Assembly: GCA_963835825.1 (NCBI GenBank)
Contig: CAWIGZ010000001.1
Span: 248,001 to 312,000, forward strand
Direction of reading: 5' to 3'
Length of the DNA: 64,000 bases
DNA from: JADGRB01 sp963835825
GTDB taxonomy: Bacteria > Myxococcota_A > Polyangia > Fen-1088
In this document: piece after piece, positions 1-9,629 of the stretch
How the letters are laid out: every line of letters begins with the position of its first letter
Numbering within the stretch: the stretch's first letter is position 1
The notes under the pieces: generated by a model
Told to the model about the DNA's origin: nothing
Databases searched by the model: none
What the model saw: only the letters and a program-made list of their open reading frames with translations
Translations under genes and position numbers: made by a program

Positions 1-1
1 T

Positions 2-460
2 CGAACCCGCCGGGCCCGACTGGCGGAGCTCGAAGGGAAGCTCTTGCGGCTCGAGCACGAGCGCAAGGCAGAGGCGGGTCGCGACGGAGCGGAGGTCGAT
101 CGCCTCCACGCGCTGGAGGCCGAGCGCGATCGCCTGCGGGCGCGCGTGGGCGAGCTCGAAACGGCGGCTGCCGCCGGGGCCAGGCAAAATGGTCGCCACG
201 GTCACGACGCCGGCGCCGCCGCCATCGCCCGCGATCTCGACGCGGCGGAGGCCACCCTGCGGGCCGAGGTCGGTCGCGTCGGCGCGCCGCCCGCGGATGC
301 CGGCCGGCTCGAGAACACCCTCGACAACTACCGCCGCCGGGCCAGCCGGCTGCGCGACGATCTGGAAGGGATCCGGCGCCGCTTGGAATCGCTTTCTCCG
401 TCGGAGATTTCAGGCTTTCTCGAAGAGCTGGGCGAGGATCTGGCGGAGCTCGGCGGGTGA
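2..460 (+). CDS. C-terminal part of a coiled-coil protein, cut by left edge
   Basis: The frame is open from base 2, so this is the tail of a longer protein rather than a gene starting at the TTG at 44. The visible 153 residues are almost entirely Glu/Arg/Leu/Ala-rich with heptad-like spacing, interrupted by a Gly/His-rich hinge, and end in an acidic tail (EELGEDLAELGG). This indicates a long alpha-helical coiled coil; no catalytic motif is visible. The TGA stop overlaps the GTG start of the next gene, suggesting translational coupling with the DapB-like dehydrogenase. Function unknown; the missing N-terminus would be needed to name a family. Confidence 0.7.
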   Translation, partial: RTRRARLAELEGKLLRLEHERKAEAGRDGAEVDRLHALEAERDRLRARVGELETAAAAGARQNGRHGHDAGAAAIARDLDAAEATLRAEVGRVGAPPADAGRLENTLDNYRRRASRLRDDLEGIRRRLESLSPSEISGFLEELGEDLAELGG

Positions 461-1458
461 CGACCGCCGGCGCGGTTGGCTCGTCCGCCACGATCCGGCC
501 GCCGGGCGCCGTGCGCGTCGCGATCATCGGGCTGGGGGCGATCGGCCGCGAGGTCCTGAAGGCGGTCCTGGCCCGCCCCGGGCTCGAGCTGTCCGGCGTC
601 GCCGATCCGGCGTTCGTCGGCCAGGACGCCGGCGAAGTAGCGGAGGTCGGTCCGCTCGGCCTGAAGGTGGCGCCGACGCTGCCGGCAGCGCTGGCGGGCG
701 CCGACGTCGCGCTGGTGTTGACCCTCTCCGGCGTCGCCGAGCTCCTGCCGATCGTCGAGGCCGCCGGCGCCGCGGGCGTCGACGTCGTTTCGACCTGCGA
801 GGATCTCGCCTACGCCGATCTGGCGACGCCCGAGCTCGCACGGCAAATCGATGCGCGTGCGCGCGCCACCGGGATCACCGTCGTCGGAACCGGCGTCAAC
901 CCCGGCCTGGTGATGGATCGCCTTCCGCTCACGCTGGCCGCCGCCTGCGTGCGCGTCGACCGGGTGGCGGTCACGCGGGTGGTCGACGCTGCCAAGCGCC
1001 GCGGTCCGCTGCGGGCCAAGGTCGGCGCCGGAATGACCGTCGCCGAATTCGAGGCGGGCGTGGCGGCGAAGAAGCTCGGGCACCGCGGGCTCGCCGAGTC
1101 GTGCGCGCTGGTCGGGCTCGGGCTGGGGTTCTCGTTCGACGAGCTCCGCTCGACGATCGGTCCGGTCACCGAGGCACGACCCGGCATCGAGGCCGGCCGG
1201 GTGGCCGGGCTGCGGCAGTCGGCCGTCGGTCTCGGCGGCGGGCGCGAGCTGGTCCGACTCGACCTGGAGATGTCGGTCGCGGCGCCCGAGCCGCACGATC
1301 GGATCGTCATCGAAGGCGATCCGCCGCTCGATCTCCTGATTCGCGGTGGCACCCATGGCGACCGGGCCACCGTCGGCACGGTCCTCAACGCGATTCCGTC
1401 CGTGATCGCGGCGGCGCCCGGGCTGGCGACCGTCCTCGATCTGACGCTCCGCCGCTGA
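457..1458 (+). CDS. DapB-like / 2,4-diaminopentanoate dehydrogenase-like NAD(P)-binding protein
   Basis: A 333-residue protein. After a short non-conserved leader, residues about 20-45 form a Rossmann fold with the dinucleotide-binding signature GLGAIG. A central TGVNPGLVMDRLPL segment is typical of the dihydrodipicolinate-reductase-like group that includes 2,4-diaminopentanoate dehydrogenase (Ord). The length fits that group (about 330-350) better than true DapB (about 270). The GTG start at 457 overlaps the upstream stop (GTGA). The family reduces or oxidises cyclic imines or amino acids with NAD(P)H; the substrate here cannot be read from sequence, and no lysine or ornithine pathway genes are adjacent. 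Confidence 0.75.
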   Translation: MTTAGAVGSSATIRPPGAVRVAIIGLGAIGREVLKAVLARPGLELSGVADPAFVGQDAGEVAEVGPLGLKVAPTLPAALAGADVALVLTLSGVAELLPIVEAAGAAGVDVVSTCEDLAYADLATPELARQIDARARATGITVVGTGVNPGLVMDRLPLTLAAACVRVDRVAVTRVVDAAKRRGPLRAKVGAGMTVAEFEAGVAAKKLGHRGLAESCALVGLGLGFSFDELRSTIGPVTEARPGIEAGRVAGLRQSAVGLGGGRELVRLDLEMSVAAPEPHDRIVIEGDPPLDLLIRGGTHGDRATVGTVLNAIPSVIAAAPGLATVLDLTLRR

Positions 1459-1482
1459 CGCCGTTCGCGTTATTCTGTCCGA

Positions 1483-2049
1483 ATGACGCATTCAACTGGC
1501 ATGGCAAATCCGTCGTGGCGCGCTGGAATGGGACGGATCATCCGAGTCGCGGGAGCCGCGGTTCTGATGACCGGCGCGCTCAGCACGCCGGCCGCGGCCT
1601 TCGATCTTCACAGCCTGGCGGGCAAGGCCGGCGGCGCCGCGCGCGACCAGGCGGTCAAGGAGGTCAACGCCAAGCTGCTCGCCGAAGGGCGCAAGAATCA
1701 GTGCAGCTTCAAGAGCGACAGCGACCAGCTGGAGCCCGGGTGCGACAAGAAGATCAAGAAGCTCGCCGACACGCTGATCGACGCCAAGAAGAAACTCCAG
1801 GCGGCGAGCGTCAGCGGCTTCAAGTTCGTGGTCTCGGGGCACACCGACTCGGCCGGCAAGCCGGAGCACAACAAGGAGCTGTCGGCCAAGCGGGCGGCGG
1901 TGATCCAGCGCGAGCTGGTGGCGCGCGGCGTGGCGCCCAAGGAGATCATCTCCGTCGGCATGGGCTCCGAGCATCCCCTGGTGACCCCCGACAACACGCC
2001 CGCCAAGAAGGCCAAGAACCGCCGCTACGAAATTCAGGTGCGGCTCTAG
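1483..2049 (+). CDS. OmpA-family peptidoglycan-binding protein
   Basis: A 188-residue exported protein. Residues about 20-39 form a signal peptide ending at TPAAA. The C-terminal half carries the OmpA-like fold: VVSGHTDSAGKPEHNKELS, then a GMGSEHPL segment and the terminal NRRYEIQV block that contacts diaminopimelate. Two cysteines (NQCSF and PGCDKK) probably form a disulfide. There is no beta-barrel, so it is a periplasmic cell-wall-binding module. It begins 24 bases after the DapB-like gene and its stop directly abuts the next start, so it probably shares an operon with the following lipoprotein. ATG codons at 1501 or 1528 are alternative starts. Confidence 0.85.
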   Translation: MTHSTGMANPSWRAGMGRIIRVAGAAVLMTGALSTPAAAFDLHSLAGKAGGAARDQAVKEVNAKLLAEGRKNQCSFKSDSDQLEPGCDKKIKKLADTLIDAKKKLQAASVSGFKFVVSGHTDSAGKPEHNKELSAKRAAVIQRELVARGVAPKEIISVGMGSEHPLVTPDNTPAKKAKNRRYEIQVRL

Positions 2050-2895
2050 ATGTCGCGGGCCGCGACGCGGCTCGCCGGATTGGTGAGCGCGATCGTGATA
2101 GCCGGCGGCTGTGGCACGTCGGCGCCGGGCGGCGCGCGCGATCTCTCCTCGGACCGCGCGGCCTTCTTCGGCCCCAGCCGCTGCGCCGACGCCCACGTCC
2201 AGCTCTGCGAGGACTTCGAGAGCGGCACCATCGATCCGTCCCTCTGGACGGTGACCGGGACCCCGCCGGTCGTCGACACGCTGCAGGCGGCGCGCGGCAC
2301 GCACGCGCTCCACGTCACGATGCCCGGAAAGGGGGCGTCGTACATCGACGAGACCAGGACCTTCCCGGCTGCCAATGACACCTACTACGGTCGCGCGTTC
2401 GTCTACTTCAAGTCGCTCCCCACGCCGGCGGCGTCGTTCGACTACGCGCACTGGACGTTCATTGCCGCGTCGGGGACGGGGGTGACCGGCGAGGTCCGGG
2501 TCGGCGGTCAGATGCAAAATGGGGTCAACCTGTTCGGCGTCGGCACCGACAGCCTGACCGATCCGAACGGCACGGGCGACTGGACCAACTCCGACCAGGA
2601 CCCGGGCCCGAACGGCACGCCGTCGCCGGTGCCGACCGGGCAGTGGCTCTGCATCGAGTGGATGCACGACGGCGCTCACAACCAGACGCGCTTCTGGTGG
2701 GACGCCGCCCCGCACCCGTCGCTCGGCACCGTCCCCGGCACCCCGCACCAGGGGAACGCGACCGTGCCGTTCACGCTGCCGGCGTTCACCAACCTCTGGC
2801 TCGGCTGGTACGAGTATCAGCCGACGACGGAGCCGTTCGAGCTGTGGCTCGACGAGATCGCCATCGACGGCGCCCGCATCGGCTGCGTCATTTGA
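2050..2895 (+). CDS. Secreted lipoprotein with a concanavalin-like (polysaccharide-lyase/lectin-type) domain
   Basis: A 281-residue protein whose ATG follows the previous stop with no gap. Cys21 sits in a good lipobox (IAGGC), so it should be lipid-anchored. The mature part starts CEDFESGTIDPSLW, the typical opening of concanavalin-A-like glucanase, lyase or lectin folds in myxobacterial and cellulolytic proteins, and ends with a strand predicting WLDEIAIDGARIGC. Aromatic residues (YYGRAF, HWTFIA, WLGWYEYQ) would suit carbohydrate binding. I see no clear catalytic acid pair, so substrate and activity remain open. With the GH5 and GH6 enzymes in this window it may contribute to polysaccharide attachment or breakdown (inference). 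Confidence 0.7.
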   Translation: MSRAATRLAGLVSAIVIAGGCGTSAPGGARDLSSDRAAFFGPSRCADAHVQLCEDFESGTIDPSLWTVTGTPPVVDTLQAARGTHALHVTMPGKGASYIDETRTFPAANDTYYGRAFVYFKSLPTPAASFDYAHWTFIAASGTGVTGEVRVGGQMQNGVNLFGVGTDSLTDPNGTGDWTNSDQDPGPNGTPSPVPTGQWLCIEWMHDGAHNQTRFWWDAAPHPSLGTVPGTPHQGNATVPFTLPAFTNLWLGWYEYQPTTEPFELWLDEIAIDGARIGCVI

Positions 2896-2922
2896 CCGGC
2901 TGGCGGGCCGTACAGCCGAGGC

Positions 2923-3447
2923 CTAGCCGCCGGTGAGCGCCGCGACGAGGATCGCGCACTGGTCGGTCGCCAGTGAGCGGGGGCGAAAGTGCGCGGCGGC
3001 GTAGGAGACGACCGCGACCGGCAGTGCGGCGAGCGCTGCCGGAATCCGGGGCTGCAATCCGGTCCCGCAGTCGACCAGCCAGGTGGCGACCGGCCGCTGG
3101 TAGGCGAGGCGCCCCCAGGTTTCGATCGCTCGCTGCGCACCTGCCGCCGAGGTCTTGCCCGCCTGGAGATCGTCGGCAAAGTTGCGGATCTCCGACTGGT
3201 AGTGCGGCGTCACCAGCGGAGCAGGGAGTCCCCGCGCGGCGCGGGCCGCGGTGAGCGCGGCGAGAAACGCGTCGTCCGCGTCGACGTTGGCGGCCATGCC
3301 GACCGCGACGGGGAGCCCCGGCTCGTCGGGCCAGGGGGTCGACGCGCAGGAGAGCACGAGCGCCAGGCAGATGCCCGGGAACCGCCAGGCAGAACGCAGG
3401 CTCGTGCGCGACGAATGGGCGTTGCGAAGGAAGGCGTTCCTGGTCAA
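2923..3447 (-). CDS. Putative lipoprotein of unknown function
   Basis: A 174-residue product with an Arg-rich N-terminus, a hydrophobic stretch and Cys34 in an acceptable lipobox (LVLSC). The sequence FLAALTAARAARGLP followed by ETWGRLAY resembles the first helix region of CAP/SCP-like proteins, but I see no conserved His/Glu set, so this is only a weak hint. The annotated start is TTG; no strong ribosome-binding site decides it. It lies 30 bases downstream of the MFS gene on the same strand and may be co-transcribed. Convergent with the lipoprotein ending at 2895. Confidence 0.5.
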   Translation of the reverse strand: MTRNAFLRNAHSSRTSLRSAWRFPGICLALVLSCASTPWPDEPGLPVAVGMAANVDADDAFLAALTAARAARGLPAPLVTPHYQSEIRNFADDLQAGKTSAAGAQRAIETWGRLAYQRPVATWLVDCGTGLQPRIPAALAALPVAVVSYAAAHFRPRSLATDQCAILVAALTGG

Positions 3448-3477
3448 GCGTCTATGATAACAGTCGCCGCAAGTTCC

Positions 3478-4756
3478 TTACGGTCCCGGCGCCGAGCGCG
3501 GCTCTTCGCGGGAGGCCAGCAACGCTGCGGGCAGCAGAGGAACGAAGAAGAGCACTGCGGCTGAAGACCCCGCGTTCAGCCAGACCAGCTGCTTGAATCC
3601 GACGTGGTACCGGTCGTAGAGGAACGAGCCGAACGGGTCGGAGATGGCGAAGAGGGCGACGTTGCGGATGCTCATCATGAGGCCGAAGCCGAAGCTCTCG
3701 CTGCCGGCCGGCGTCGCCCGCGCGGCGAGGTCGTAGATGGGCAGCGTGGCCATGGTGCCGAGCAGCGCCGCCGAGCCGTCGATCAGGGCCGCGGATCTGG
3801 CCGAGTCGTAGCGCAGGTAGAGCAGCGTGACCGCGGCGTTGAGGAGGATCCCCCCGACCAGCGACACCTTGAGCGGGAGTCGGCGACACAGGTACCCGTA
3901 GGCGGCGGCTCCGATGATCCCCTCCGGCACCGCCCAGGAGCTGCAGGAACCCGATGTAGCGCGGATCGAGCTTCAGGACGTCTTGCTGGTAGTAGAACAT
4001 CGGCGTCTGAAATCCCGGCGCGAGGTAGGTGAGAAAGAGCAGGCCGGTCGCTCCCCACATCGCCCGCGATCTGCCGATGGTCTTGAGGTGGCTGCGCGCC
4101 GTGGCCCAGACCGCCGTATCGGCCCGCGCCCCCCGCGGCTCGCGATACAGCCAATAGACGACCGGCAGGAACGAGAACATCACCACGGCGCCGGTGACCG
4201 CTGTCCAGCCGAACGCGCAGACGGCCAACCAGCCGCCGACCGGCCCGCCGAGCAGGTTCATCACCCCTTCGAGGCCCGTGCGGAGCGAGGCCAGCCGGCC
4301 GCTGGCCGCGTGGCGCTGTGAGACCTCGATCTGGAGCCCGCCGACCACCGTGCTGACCGCCACCATGGCGATGTTGAGAAGGGTCATCACCACCATGAAC
4401 GGGACGTAGTGGCGCGGGACGATGGCGAACATCAACCAAAACAGCGCCGTCAGCACGGTCCCGACCAGCAGGTAGCCCCGGCGCCGCGTCCCGAAGAGCG
4501 GATAGGCGTCGCAGACGAACCCGACCAGCGGCTTGACGTACCAGACCAGCAGCGAGACGGCCCAGAACTCGGAGACGTCGAGCGCCGACAGGTGCAGCTG
4601 GTTCTTGAAGAGCAAGTTGAACGGCAGCCGACCGAAGGAGCCGGGCCAGCCAAAGCCGGTCACGAAGATCCCGGCCGCGATGACCGCGATCAGGCTCCGC
4701 GGCGACGGCTCGGAGGCGGCGACCGGCGGTGCGGGCTCGTCGGCGGGAGCGCTCAT
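3478..4756 (-). CDS. MFS transporter of the BT1 (folate-biopterin) type, frameshifted
   Basis: About 425 residues with roughly 12 hydrophobic helices. The segment KPLVGFVCDAYPLFGTRRRG (about residues 75-94) matches the BT1/folate-biopterin transporter signature, in which a GF.SD.FP.FG.RRR motif follows helix 2. The reading frame breaks after FLQLLGGAGG; the continuation IIGAAAYGYLCRRLPLKVSL is intact in the next frame down to the stop at 3478. One extra base in the C-run at 3919-3922 explains the break. Substrate is unknown. Either a sequencing indel or a recent pseudogene; the remainder is well conserved, favouring the former. Confidence 0.75.
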
Positions 4757-4813
4757 CTGCTAGAAGAGCATGCACATGTTCTCCGCCTCGACGACAGGCG
4801 AAATCGCCCGGCG

Positions 4814-5564
4814 ATGAAGATCGCCACCTGGAACGTCAACGGCATCCGCGCCCGCCAGGATGAGGTCGCCGCGTTCGTCGAGCGCGAGCAGCCCGACGTC
4901 CTCTGTCTGCAAGAGATCAAGGCCGCCGTCGACCACATCCCCAAGACGGTGGGCGACATCCCCGGGTACTGGTCCTACTGGCACGGCACGAAGGGGTACT
5001 CGGGGGTGGCGCTGCTCGTCCGCAAGGAGCTCGCGCCCGACCGTCCGCTCTTCATCCACCCCGAGTTCGACCACGAGACGCGGATCGCCGCCACCAACGT
5101 CGGCGGCGTCCTGGTGGCCTCCATCTACGTCCCGAACGGCGGCAAGGACTTCGCGGCCAAGGTGCGCTTCCTCGAGGCGATGGCCGCCTACGCGGCCGGG
5201 CTGCGGGCGGTCGGGACCAAGGTCATCCTGTGCGGCGACCTCAACGTGGCGCGCGCGCCCGATCGACGTCAACAGCCGCGATCGCGACGAGCGGAGCATC
5301 GGCCAGCGTCCCGAGGAGCGGGCGCTGTTCGAGCGGATCCTGCGCGAAGGCGGGCTGCACGACGTCGCGCGCGATCGCGAGCCGGACAACGACGCGCTCT
5401 TCACCTGGTGGGCGCCCTGGCGCAACCTCCGCCAGCGCAACATCGGCTGGCGGATCGATTACCTGCTGGTCAGCGGCGAGCTGGCCGCGACGGTCGAGAG
5501 CTGCGTCTCGCAGCGCGAGGTCGGCACCAGCGACCACGCCCCGCTGGTGGTGACGTTCAAATGA
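4814..5564 (+). CDS. xth: Exodeoxyribonuclease III, frameshifted
   Basis: About 249 residues of the exonuclease III/AP endonuclease family, which cuts 5' to abasic sites and trims 3' blocks in base-excision repair. Visible motifs are MKIATWNVNGIRAR at the start (catalytic Asn), LQEIKA (metal-binding Glu), a GDLNVA block (catalytic Asp/Asn) and the terminal TSDHAPLVVTF (His/Asp). The frame breaks just after GDLNVARAP; removing one C from the run at 5258-5260 restores IDVNSRDRDERSIGQ. The TGA overlaps the ATG of the next gene (ATGA), so the two are likely translationally coupled. Confidence 0.85.
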
Positions 5565-6182
5565 TCGTCGTTTCCGACTTCGACGGGACCTTGACGGTGG
5601 AGGACGTCACGTCGATGTTCTGGGACGCGCACCTGCCGTACGACTGGCGGCGCGAGCTGCTGCCCGAGACCTACGCCGGGCGGGTGACGCCGCTGGAGAT
5701 GATCGCGCGCGGCTATGGCGATGTGGCCCAGCCGCCGGAAGCGCTGCTGGCCCAGGCGCGGGCGCACACGCGGCTGCGGCCGGGCCTCGGCGAGCTGGTC
5801 GCGCTCTGCCGCGCACGCGGTTGGCCGTTCGTCGTGGTGAGCCACGGGCTCACGGTTCTACATCCAGGATCTGCTGCCGCCCGAGATCCCGATCGTCGCC
5901 TTCACCGGCGCGTTCGACGGACGCCGATGGCAGGTCTCGCTGCCGGAGGGAATGCGCCTCGCGCCGGGCGAGGACTTCAAGAGCCACGTCGTGGCCGACC
6001 TTCGCCGGCGACATCCCGGACACCCGACCGTTTACCTGGGGGACGGACGGCTCGACCTCCCCGCGGCCGAGACCTGCGACGAGATCTTCGCCGTCCGCGG
6101 AACCAAGCTGGCCCAGCTCTCCCCGCGCGCGCGACCGTTCGAGCGGCTCGACGAGGTCGTCGCGGCGCTGGAAGTGCGTTAA
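5561..6182 (+). CDS. HAD-superfamily (MtnX-like, subfamily IB) phosphatase, frameshifted
   Basis: About 206 residues. The N-terminus carries the HAD nucleophile motif DFDGTLT (Asp6 nucleophile, Asp8 acid/base), a helical cap, then VVVSHG (motif II Ser), and late in the protein YLGDGRLDLPAA (motif III/IV Asp residues). The layout matches small HAD-IB phosphatases such as MtnX and phosphoserine phosphatase-like enzymes; the substrate is not determinable. The frame shifts after SHGLT; deleting one G at 5854-5855 gives FYIQDLLPPEIPIVAFTGAF. Coupled to the exonuclease gene by a 4-base overlap and 11 bases before ppiB. Confidence 0.75.
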
Positions 6183-6193
6183 GCTCCCCGCCC

Positions 6194-6709
6194 ATGTCCA
6201 ACCCCACCGCGACCCTCAGCACCTCCCTGGGCGACATCAAGATCGAGCTGCTTGCAGATCAGATGCCCATCACCGCCGGGAACTTCGTCAAGCTCGCCAA
6301 GAGCGGCTTTTACGACGGCCTGCACTTCCACCGCGTGATCGACAAGTTCATGGTGCAGTTCGGCTGCCCGTACAGCAAGGACCCGCAGAGCCCGCGCGCC
6401 GGCACCGGCGACGCCCCCAGCGGGACGATCCCCGACGAGCACCCCGCCAACGCGAAGATCTCGAACTCGCGCGGGACGCTGTCGATGGCCAACAAGGGGC
6501 CGCAGAGCGGCAGCTGCCAGTTCTTCATCAACGTCGTCGACAACCCCTACCTCGACTGGTTCTCGGCCGGTCCCTCGAAACACCCGGTGTTCGGCAAGGT
6601 GATCGAAGGAATGGACGTGGTCGACAAGATCTCGAAGACGCCGCGTGACGGCGGCGATCGGCCGAAGACGCCGGTCAAGATGATCAAGGTCTCCGTCTCG
6701 GAGGCGTAG
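6194..6709 (+). CDS. ppiB: Cyclophilin-type peptidyl-prolyl cis-trans isomerase
   Basis: A 171-residue cytoplasmic cyclophilin without a signal peptide. It has the catalytic core LHFHRVIDKFMVQ (catalytic Arg), GSCQFFINVV and HPVFGKVIEGMDVVDKI, in standard order and spacing for PpiB. The insertion YSKDPQSPRAGTGDAPSGTI between core strands is typical of the bacterial subgroup that keeps an extended loop. It catalyses proline isomerisation during protein folding. Intact, unlike its two upstream neighbours. ATG chosen because the conserved LSTSLGDIKIEL begins right after it. Confidence 0.93.
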   Translation: MSNPTATLSTSLGDIKIELLADQMPITAGNFVKLAKSGFYDGLHFHRVIDKFMVQFGCPYSKDPQSPRAGTGDAPSGTIPDEHPANAKISNSRGTLSMANKGPQSGSCQFFINVVDNPYLDWFSAGPSKHPVFGKVIEGMDVVDKISKTPRDGGDRPKTPVKMIKVSVSEA

Positions 6710-6731
6710 GCCGACGCGGAGCGTGGCGGTC

Positions 6732-7387
6732 ATGCGCACGCTGGTCGTCGGTGACGTCCACGGCTGCCTCGACGAGCTGCTGGCGTTGCTGGCGGCCGCC
6801 GGCCGTGCGCCCCGACGACCGGGTGGTGCTGGTCGGCGATCTCGGTGGCCAAGGGGCCCGATTCGGCCGGCGTCGTGCGCTGGGCCCGCGAATCGAAGGC
6901 CGACGCCGTCCTTGGCAACCACGACGCCCACGTGCTGCGCGCGGTTCACGGCGATCCGCGGGTGGGCCCCTTGCACCGCGCGGTCGCCGACAGCCTGAGC
7001 GCCGCCGACGTCGCCTGGCTAGAGTCCCGCCCGCTCTTTCTGCGGCTCCAGCCGGTGGGCGACCGTCCCTATGTGGTGGTCCACGGCGGTTTGGTCCCGG
7101 GGATCCCCGTCGAGCAGCAGACCCGCGAGCACTTGCTCAACCTGCGCAGCATCAAGGACGACGGGGAGCCGTCGAAGCGGATCACGGGAGCTCCCTGGGC
7201 GTCGCTCTGGCAGGGCCCCGAGCACGTGGTGTTCGGGCACGACGCCGTCCGCGGACTGCAACGCCACCCGTTCGCGACCGGGCTCGACACCGGCTGCGTC
7301 TACGGCCGCGAGCTGACCGCGCTGGTGCTTCCGACGCGCGAGCTCGTCTCGGTGCCGGCGCGGCAGGCCTACACGCCCATGAAGTGA
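6732..7387 (+). CDS. ApaH/PrpE-like metallophosphoesterase, two frameshifts
   Basis: About 217 residues in the reconstructed frame. Motifs of the calcineurin-like phosphoesterase fold occur in order: GDVHGC (metal ligands), GDLVAKGPDS, GNHDAHVL, VVVHGGLVPG and VFGHDAV. This order and the short length match symmetrical diadenosine-tetraphosphatase/serine-threonine phosphatase-like enzymes (ApaH/PrpE group). Two extra bases break the frame: one C at 6803-6804 and one G at 6844-6845; the three pieces otherwise read continuously. It ends just before the bidirectional-looking hairpin at 7404 and is convergent with the lectin lipoprotein gene. Confidence 0.75.
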
Positions 7388-7403
7388 CTCGTGACCAAAA
7401 GGA

Positions 7404-7436
7404 AACGGCCGGCCCGCGCGAGGCGGACCGGCCGTT
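7404..7436 (-). terminator. Intrinsic terminator of lectin-lipoprotein copy 1
   Basis: A perfect 9-bp stem (AACGGCCGG paired with CCGGCCGTT) with a 15-base loop, 27 bases past the minus-strand stop at 7463. On the minus strand it is followed by a T-rich tract. A similar hairpin follows copy 2. Confidence 0.7.
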
Positions 7437-7462
7437 GTTCGGTGGGGCGTGGGAGGGGGCGG

Positions 7463-9324
7463 TTACTGGACGCTGAACTGGGCGTTGGCGCCGGGGGTGT
7501 AGCCGCAGTCGTACAGGATCAGGAGCGCGCCGTTGGCCGTGGTGTTACCCGCGACGTTCAGGCAGCGCCCCGAGGCGACGTTCTTGAACGCGTAGACACC
7601 CGAGGACGACATCGGCATGGCGGTGTAGTTCTGGGCGGTGCTCCCGTTGCAGTCCTGAATCACGATCGTCGTGCCGTTGCCCGTCCCGTTGTTGTTCGGG
7701 CCGAGGCACTTGGCCTGGTTCGCGCCCATGGTGATCTTCCAGTCGCTGCCGCTGGCGAGCAGGTAGAAGGCCTCCTCGGGACCGTTGTAGGTCGTGTACT
7801 GCTGGACGCCGGTGCCGTTGTTCTGGCTGCCGTACATGACGTTGATCGACTCGCCGGTGGCGTTCTGGGGAACCATGCGGTAGGTGCGCGACGAGGAGAA
7901 GGTCGAGCTGCCGCCCGTCGAGCCGCCGCTGCCGGTGCTGGTCTGGTTGCTGGTGTCGCTGGCGACGACGGTCGCCTGGATGTTGAACTGCTGGCTGTTC
8001 CAGCCGGAGCAGTCCCAGACCTCCATGGCAGCGCCGGAGGAGGCGCTGCCGCCCCGGACGTTCATGCAGCGGCCGGTGCTGGCGACGGCGACGTTGAAGC
8101 TGCCGTTCTGGGCGATGGACTTGATGGTCCAGCTCTGCGAGCTGCTGCCGTTGCAGCCGGCGGTGACGATGCCGGTGCCGTTGGTGGCAGCGCCAGCGTC
8201 GAGGCAGCTGGCCCGGGTTGTTCGCCGGCGAGAGGATCCAGTTGCTGCCGCTGGCCGTCATGTTGAAGACGGAGGAGGGGAGACCGGCGGACGCGGCGTA
8301 CTGCTGAATCGGCGAGGTTCCGGTGTCGACGACCATGGCCCTGGGTGATGGTGGGCGAGAGCGAGTACTGGTAGCTGGTGTCGAACACCGGCGTGTAGTT
8401 GTTGTTGCGCCACACGGTGATGCCGTGCTGCCAGACGGCGGCGTTGGAGTTGGTGGTGAGGGCCTTGTACCCGTCGGGGCAGCCGGCCCCGGGGTTCGAG
8501 CTCGAGCCGGCGGGGCAGCTGCCACCGACGCCGTTGCTGAACTGTCCGACCGTCGAGGCGTTCTGGCAGAGGGTGCCGTTGCCGAACGGGTTCATGTAGG
8601 GGGCGCCGGACTGGCTGGCGCCGAGGCGGCCGGCGACGACGCCCGAGGCGCCCGCGGGGAAGCCGGCGCCGTCACAGTAGTAGGCGACCGGGGCGGTGAC
8701 CGTGGGCTTTCCGAGGTTGTTCAGAACGCCGGTGTCGAGGATGTCGCCGAAGAACGTCCCCTCCTGCATCGGGAAGTTGGTGCGGTCGATGCCCCAGCCG
8801 ATGACGGGGTCGTTCGAGTCGAGCCAGAGCGGGACGTGGACGCCGGCGGTGTTGACGTGGGCCATCATGCAGGCGGAGATCCCCTCCATGCACTGGGCGT
8901 CGGTGGAGACACCGCCGTTCTTCCAGGCGGGGCAGAGGCCGATGCCGCCGGCGAAGGTGTAGTTGCTGCCGTTCTGGTCGGCCTTGACCAGCGAGTCGTT
9001 GGCGGCGAGGGCGCACTTGACCAGGTAGGAGACGGTCTTGCGGCCGGCCGAGGTGGTCATGAGCCCGTTGATGGAGCTGAGGCCGTTGATCGACGACAGC
9101 CCGTTGATGGAGCTGAGGCCGTTGATCGACGACAGCCCGTTGATGGAGCTGAGGCCGTTGATCGACGACAGCCCGTTGATGGAGCTGAGGCCGTTGATCG
9201 AAGAGAGCCCCAGCTCGTGGGTCCCCGTCTCGACGTTGCTGGCCTGCTCTCCGCAACCGATCAAGCCGACGATGGCTCCGAGCGCGACGCTGATTTGGAT
9301 GGTCCGTTTCCCCAGTTCTCTCAT
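7463..9324 (-). CDS. LSSING-repeat lipoprotein with ricin-type lectin repeats, copy 1 (two frameshifts)
   Basis: 620 residues when the frame is restored. Cys24 lies in a lipobox (LIGC). Residues about 40-87 are eight exact LSSING hexapeptides. A Cys-containing globular domain follows (about 90-330; WLDSNDPVIGWGIDR, YYCDGAGFPAG). The C-terminal half holds ricin-B/CBM13-like repeats, e.g. RCLDAGAATNGTGIVTAGC with SQSWTI, GRCMNVRGG, and RCLNVAGNTTANGALLILYDC, divided by a Ser/Thr/Gly linker. It is probably a surface carbohydrate-binding lipoprotein (inference). Frameshifts: an extra C in 8339-8341 (shared with copy 2) and an extra T at 8209 (copy 1 only). The start has a strong AAGGGGGG ribosome-binding site. 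Confidence 0.75.
9064..9207 (-). repeat. Eight LSSING codon repeats (18-bp units, 36-bp higher-order period), copy 1
   Basis: Eight 18-bp units encode LSSING. Two codon versions alternate, so the DNA period is 36 bp, repeated four times. The pattern suggests expansion by whole 36-bp dimers. Confidence 0.95.
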
Positions 9325-9418
9325 TTTGATATCCCCCCTTGAGGCAGCCCGGCCGACTTCGAGAGTCCCGTTGGCTTTGCGTCGCCCGATCGCTCGGGGT
9401 TTGCCGTTTGTTCACAAG

Positions 9419-9433
9419 GTGTCGGTCCGACAC
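9419..9433. promoter_or_regulatory. Inverted repeat upstream of copy 1 (possible operator)
   Basis: GTGTCGG-T-CCGACAC, a perfect 7-bp inverted repeat with a 1-base centre, lies about 95 bases before the copy 1 start. Copy 2 has a decayed version at 11607-11621. No regulator gene is adjacent, so the role is speculative. Confidence 0.35.
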
Positions 9434-9597
9434 GTTAACTCTCTAAAGCAGTAATCAAGCCAACGTTTATTTTTGCGATATAGCCAGGAACTGGGGCCTT
9501 TGCGTGAGTAGAAAAGTCCCCGGTGTTGCCCGAGCCACAACAGAACACAGCTGTTTCGCGAACAACGTCGCGCCGCGTCGTCGCAGGCCCAAAAGGA

Positions 9598-9629
9598 AAC
9601 GGCCGATCCGCGGGGGCGGACCGGCCGTT
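9598..9629 (-). terminator. Intrinsic terminator of lectin-lipoprotein copy 2
   Basis: A long GC stem (AACGGCCG.TCCGC paired with GCGGA.CGGCCGTT, one mismatch) 27 bases beyond the stop at 9656, followed on the minus strand by TTTCCTTTT. Homologous to the hairpin at 7404. Confidence 0.7.

Noticed and set aside
189..2378. A 729-codon plus-strand frame across the first genes
   Set aside because: It is Arg/Gly-rich and lies out of frame over three genes with clear domains; typical GC-driven shadow.
9064..9207. Direct repeats resembling a CRISPR array (also 11256-11399)
   Set aside because: The repeats are contiguous codon repeats without spacers and translate to LSSING; no cas genes.
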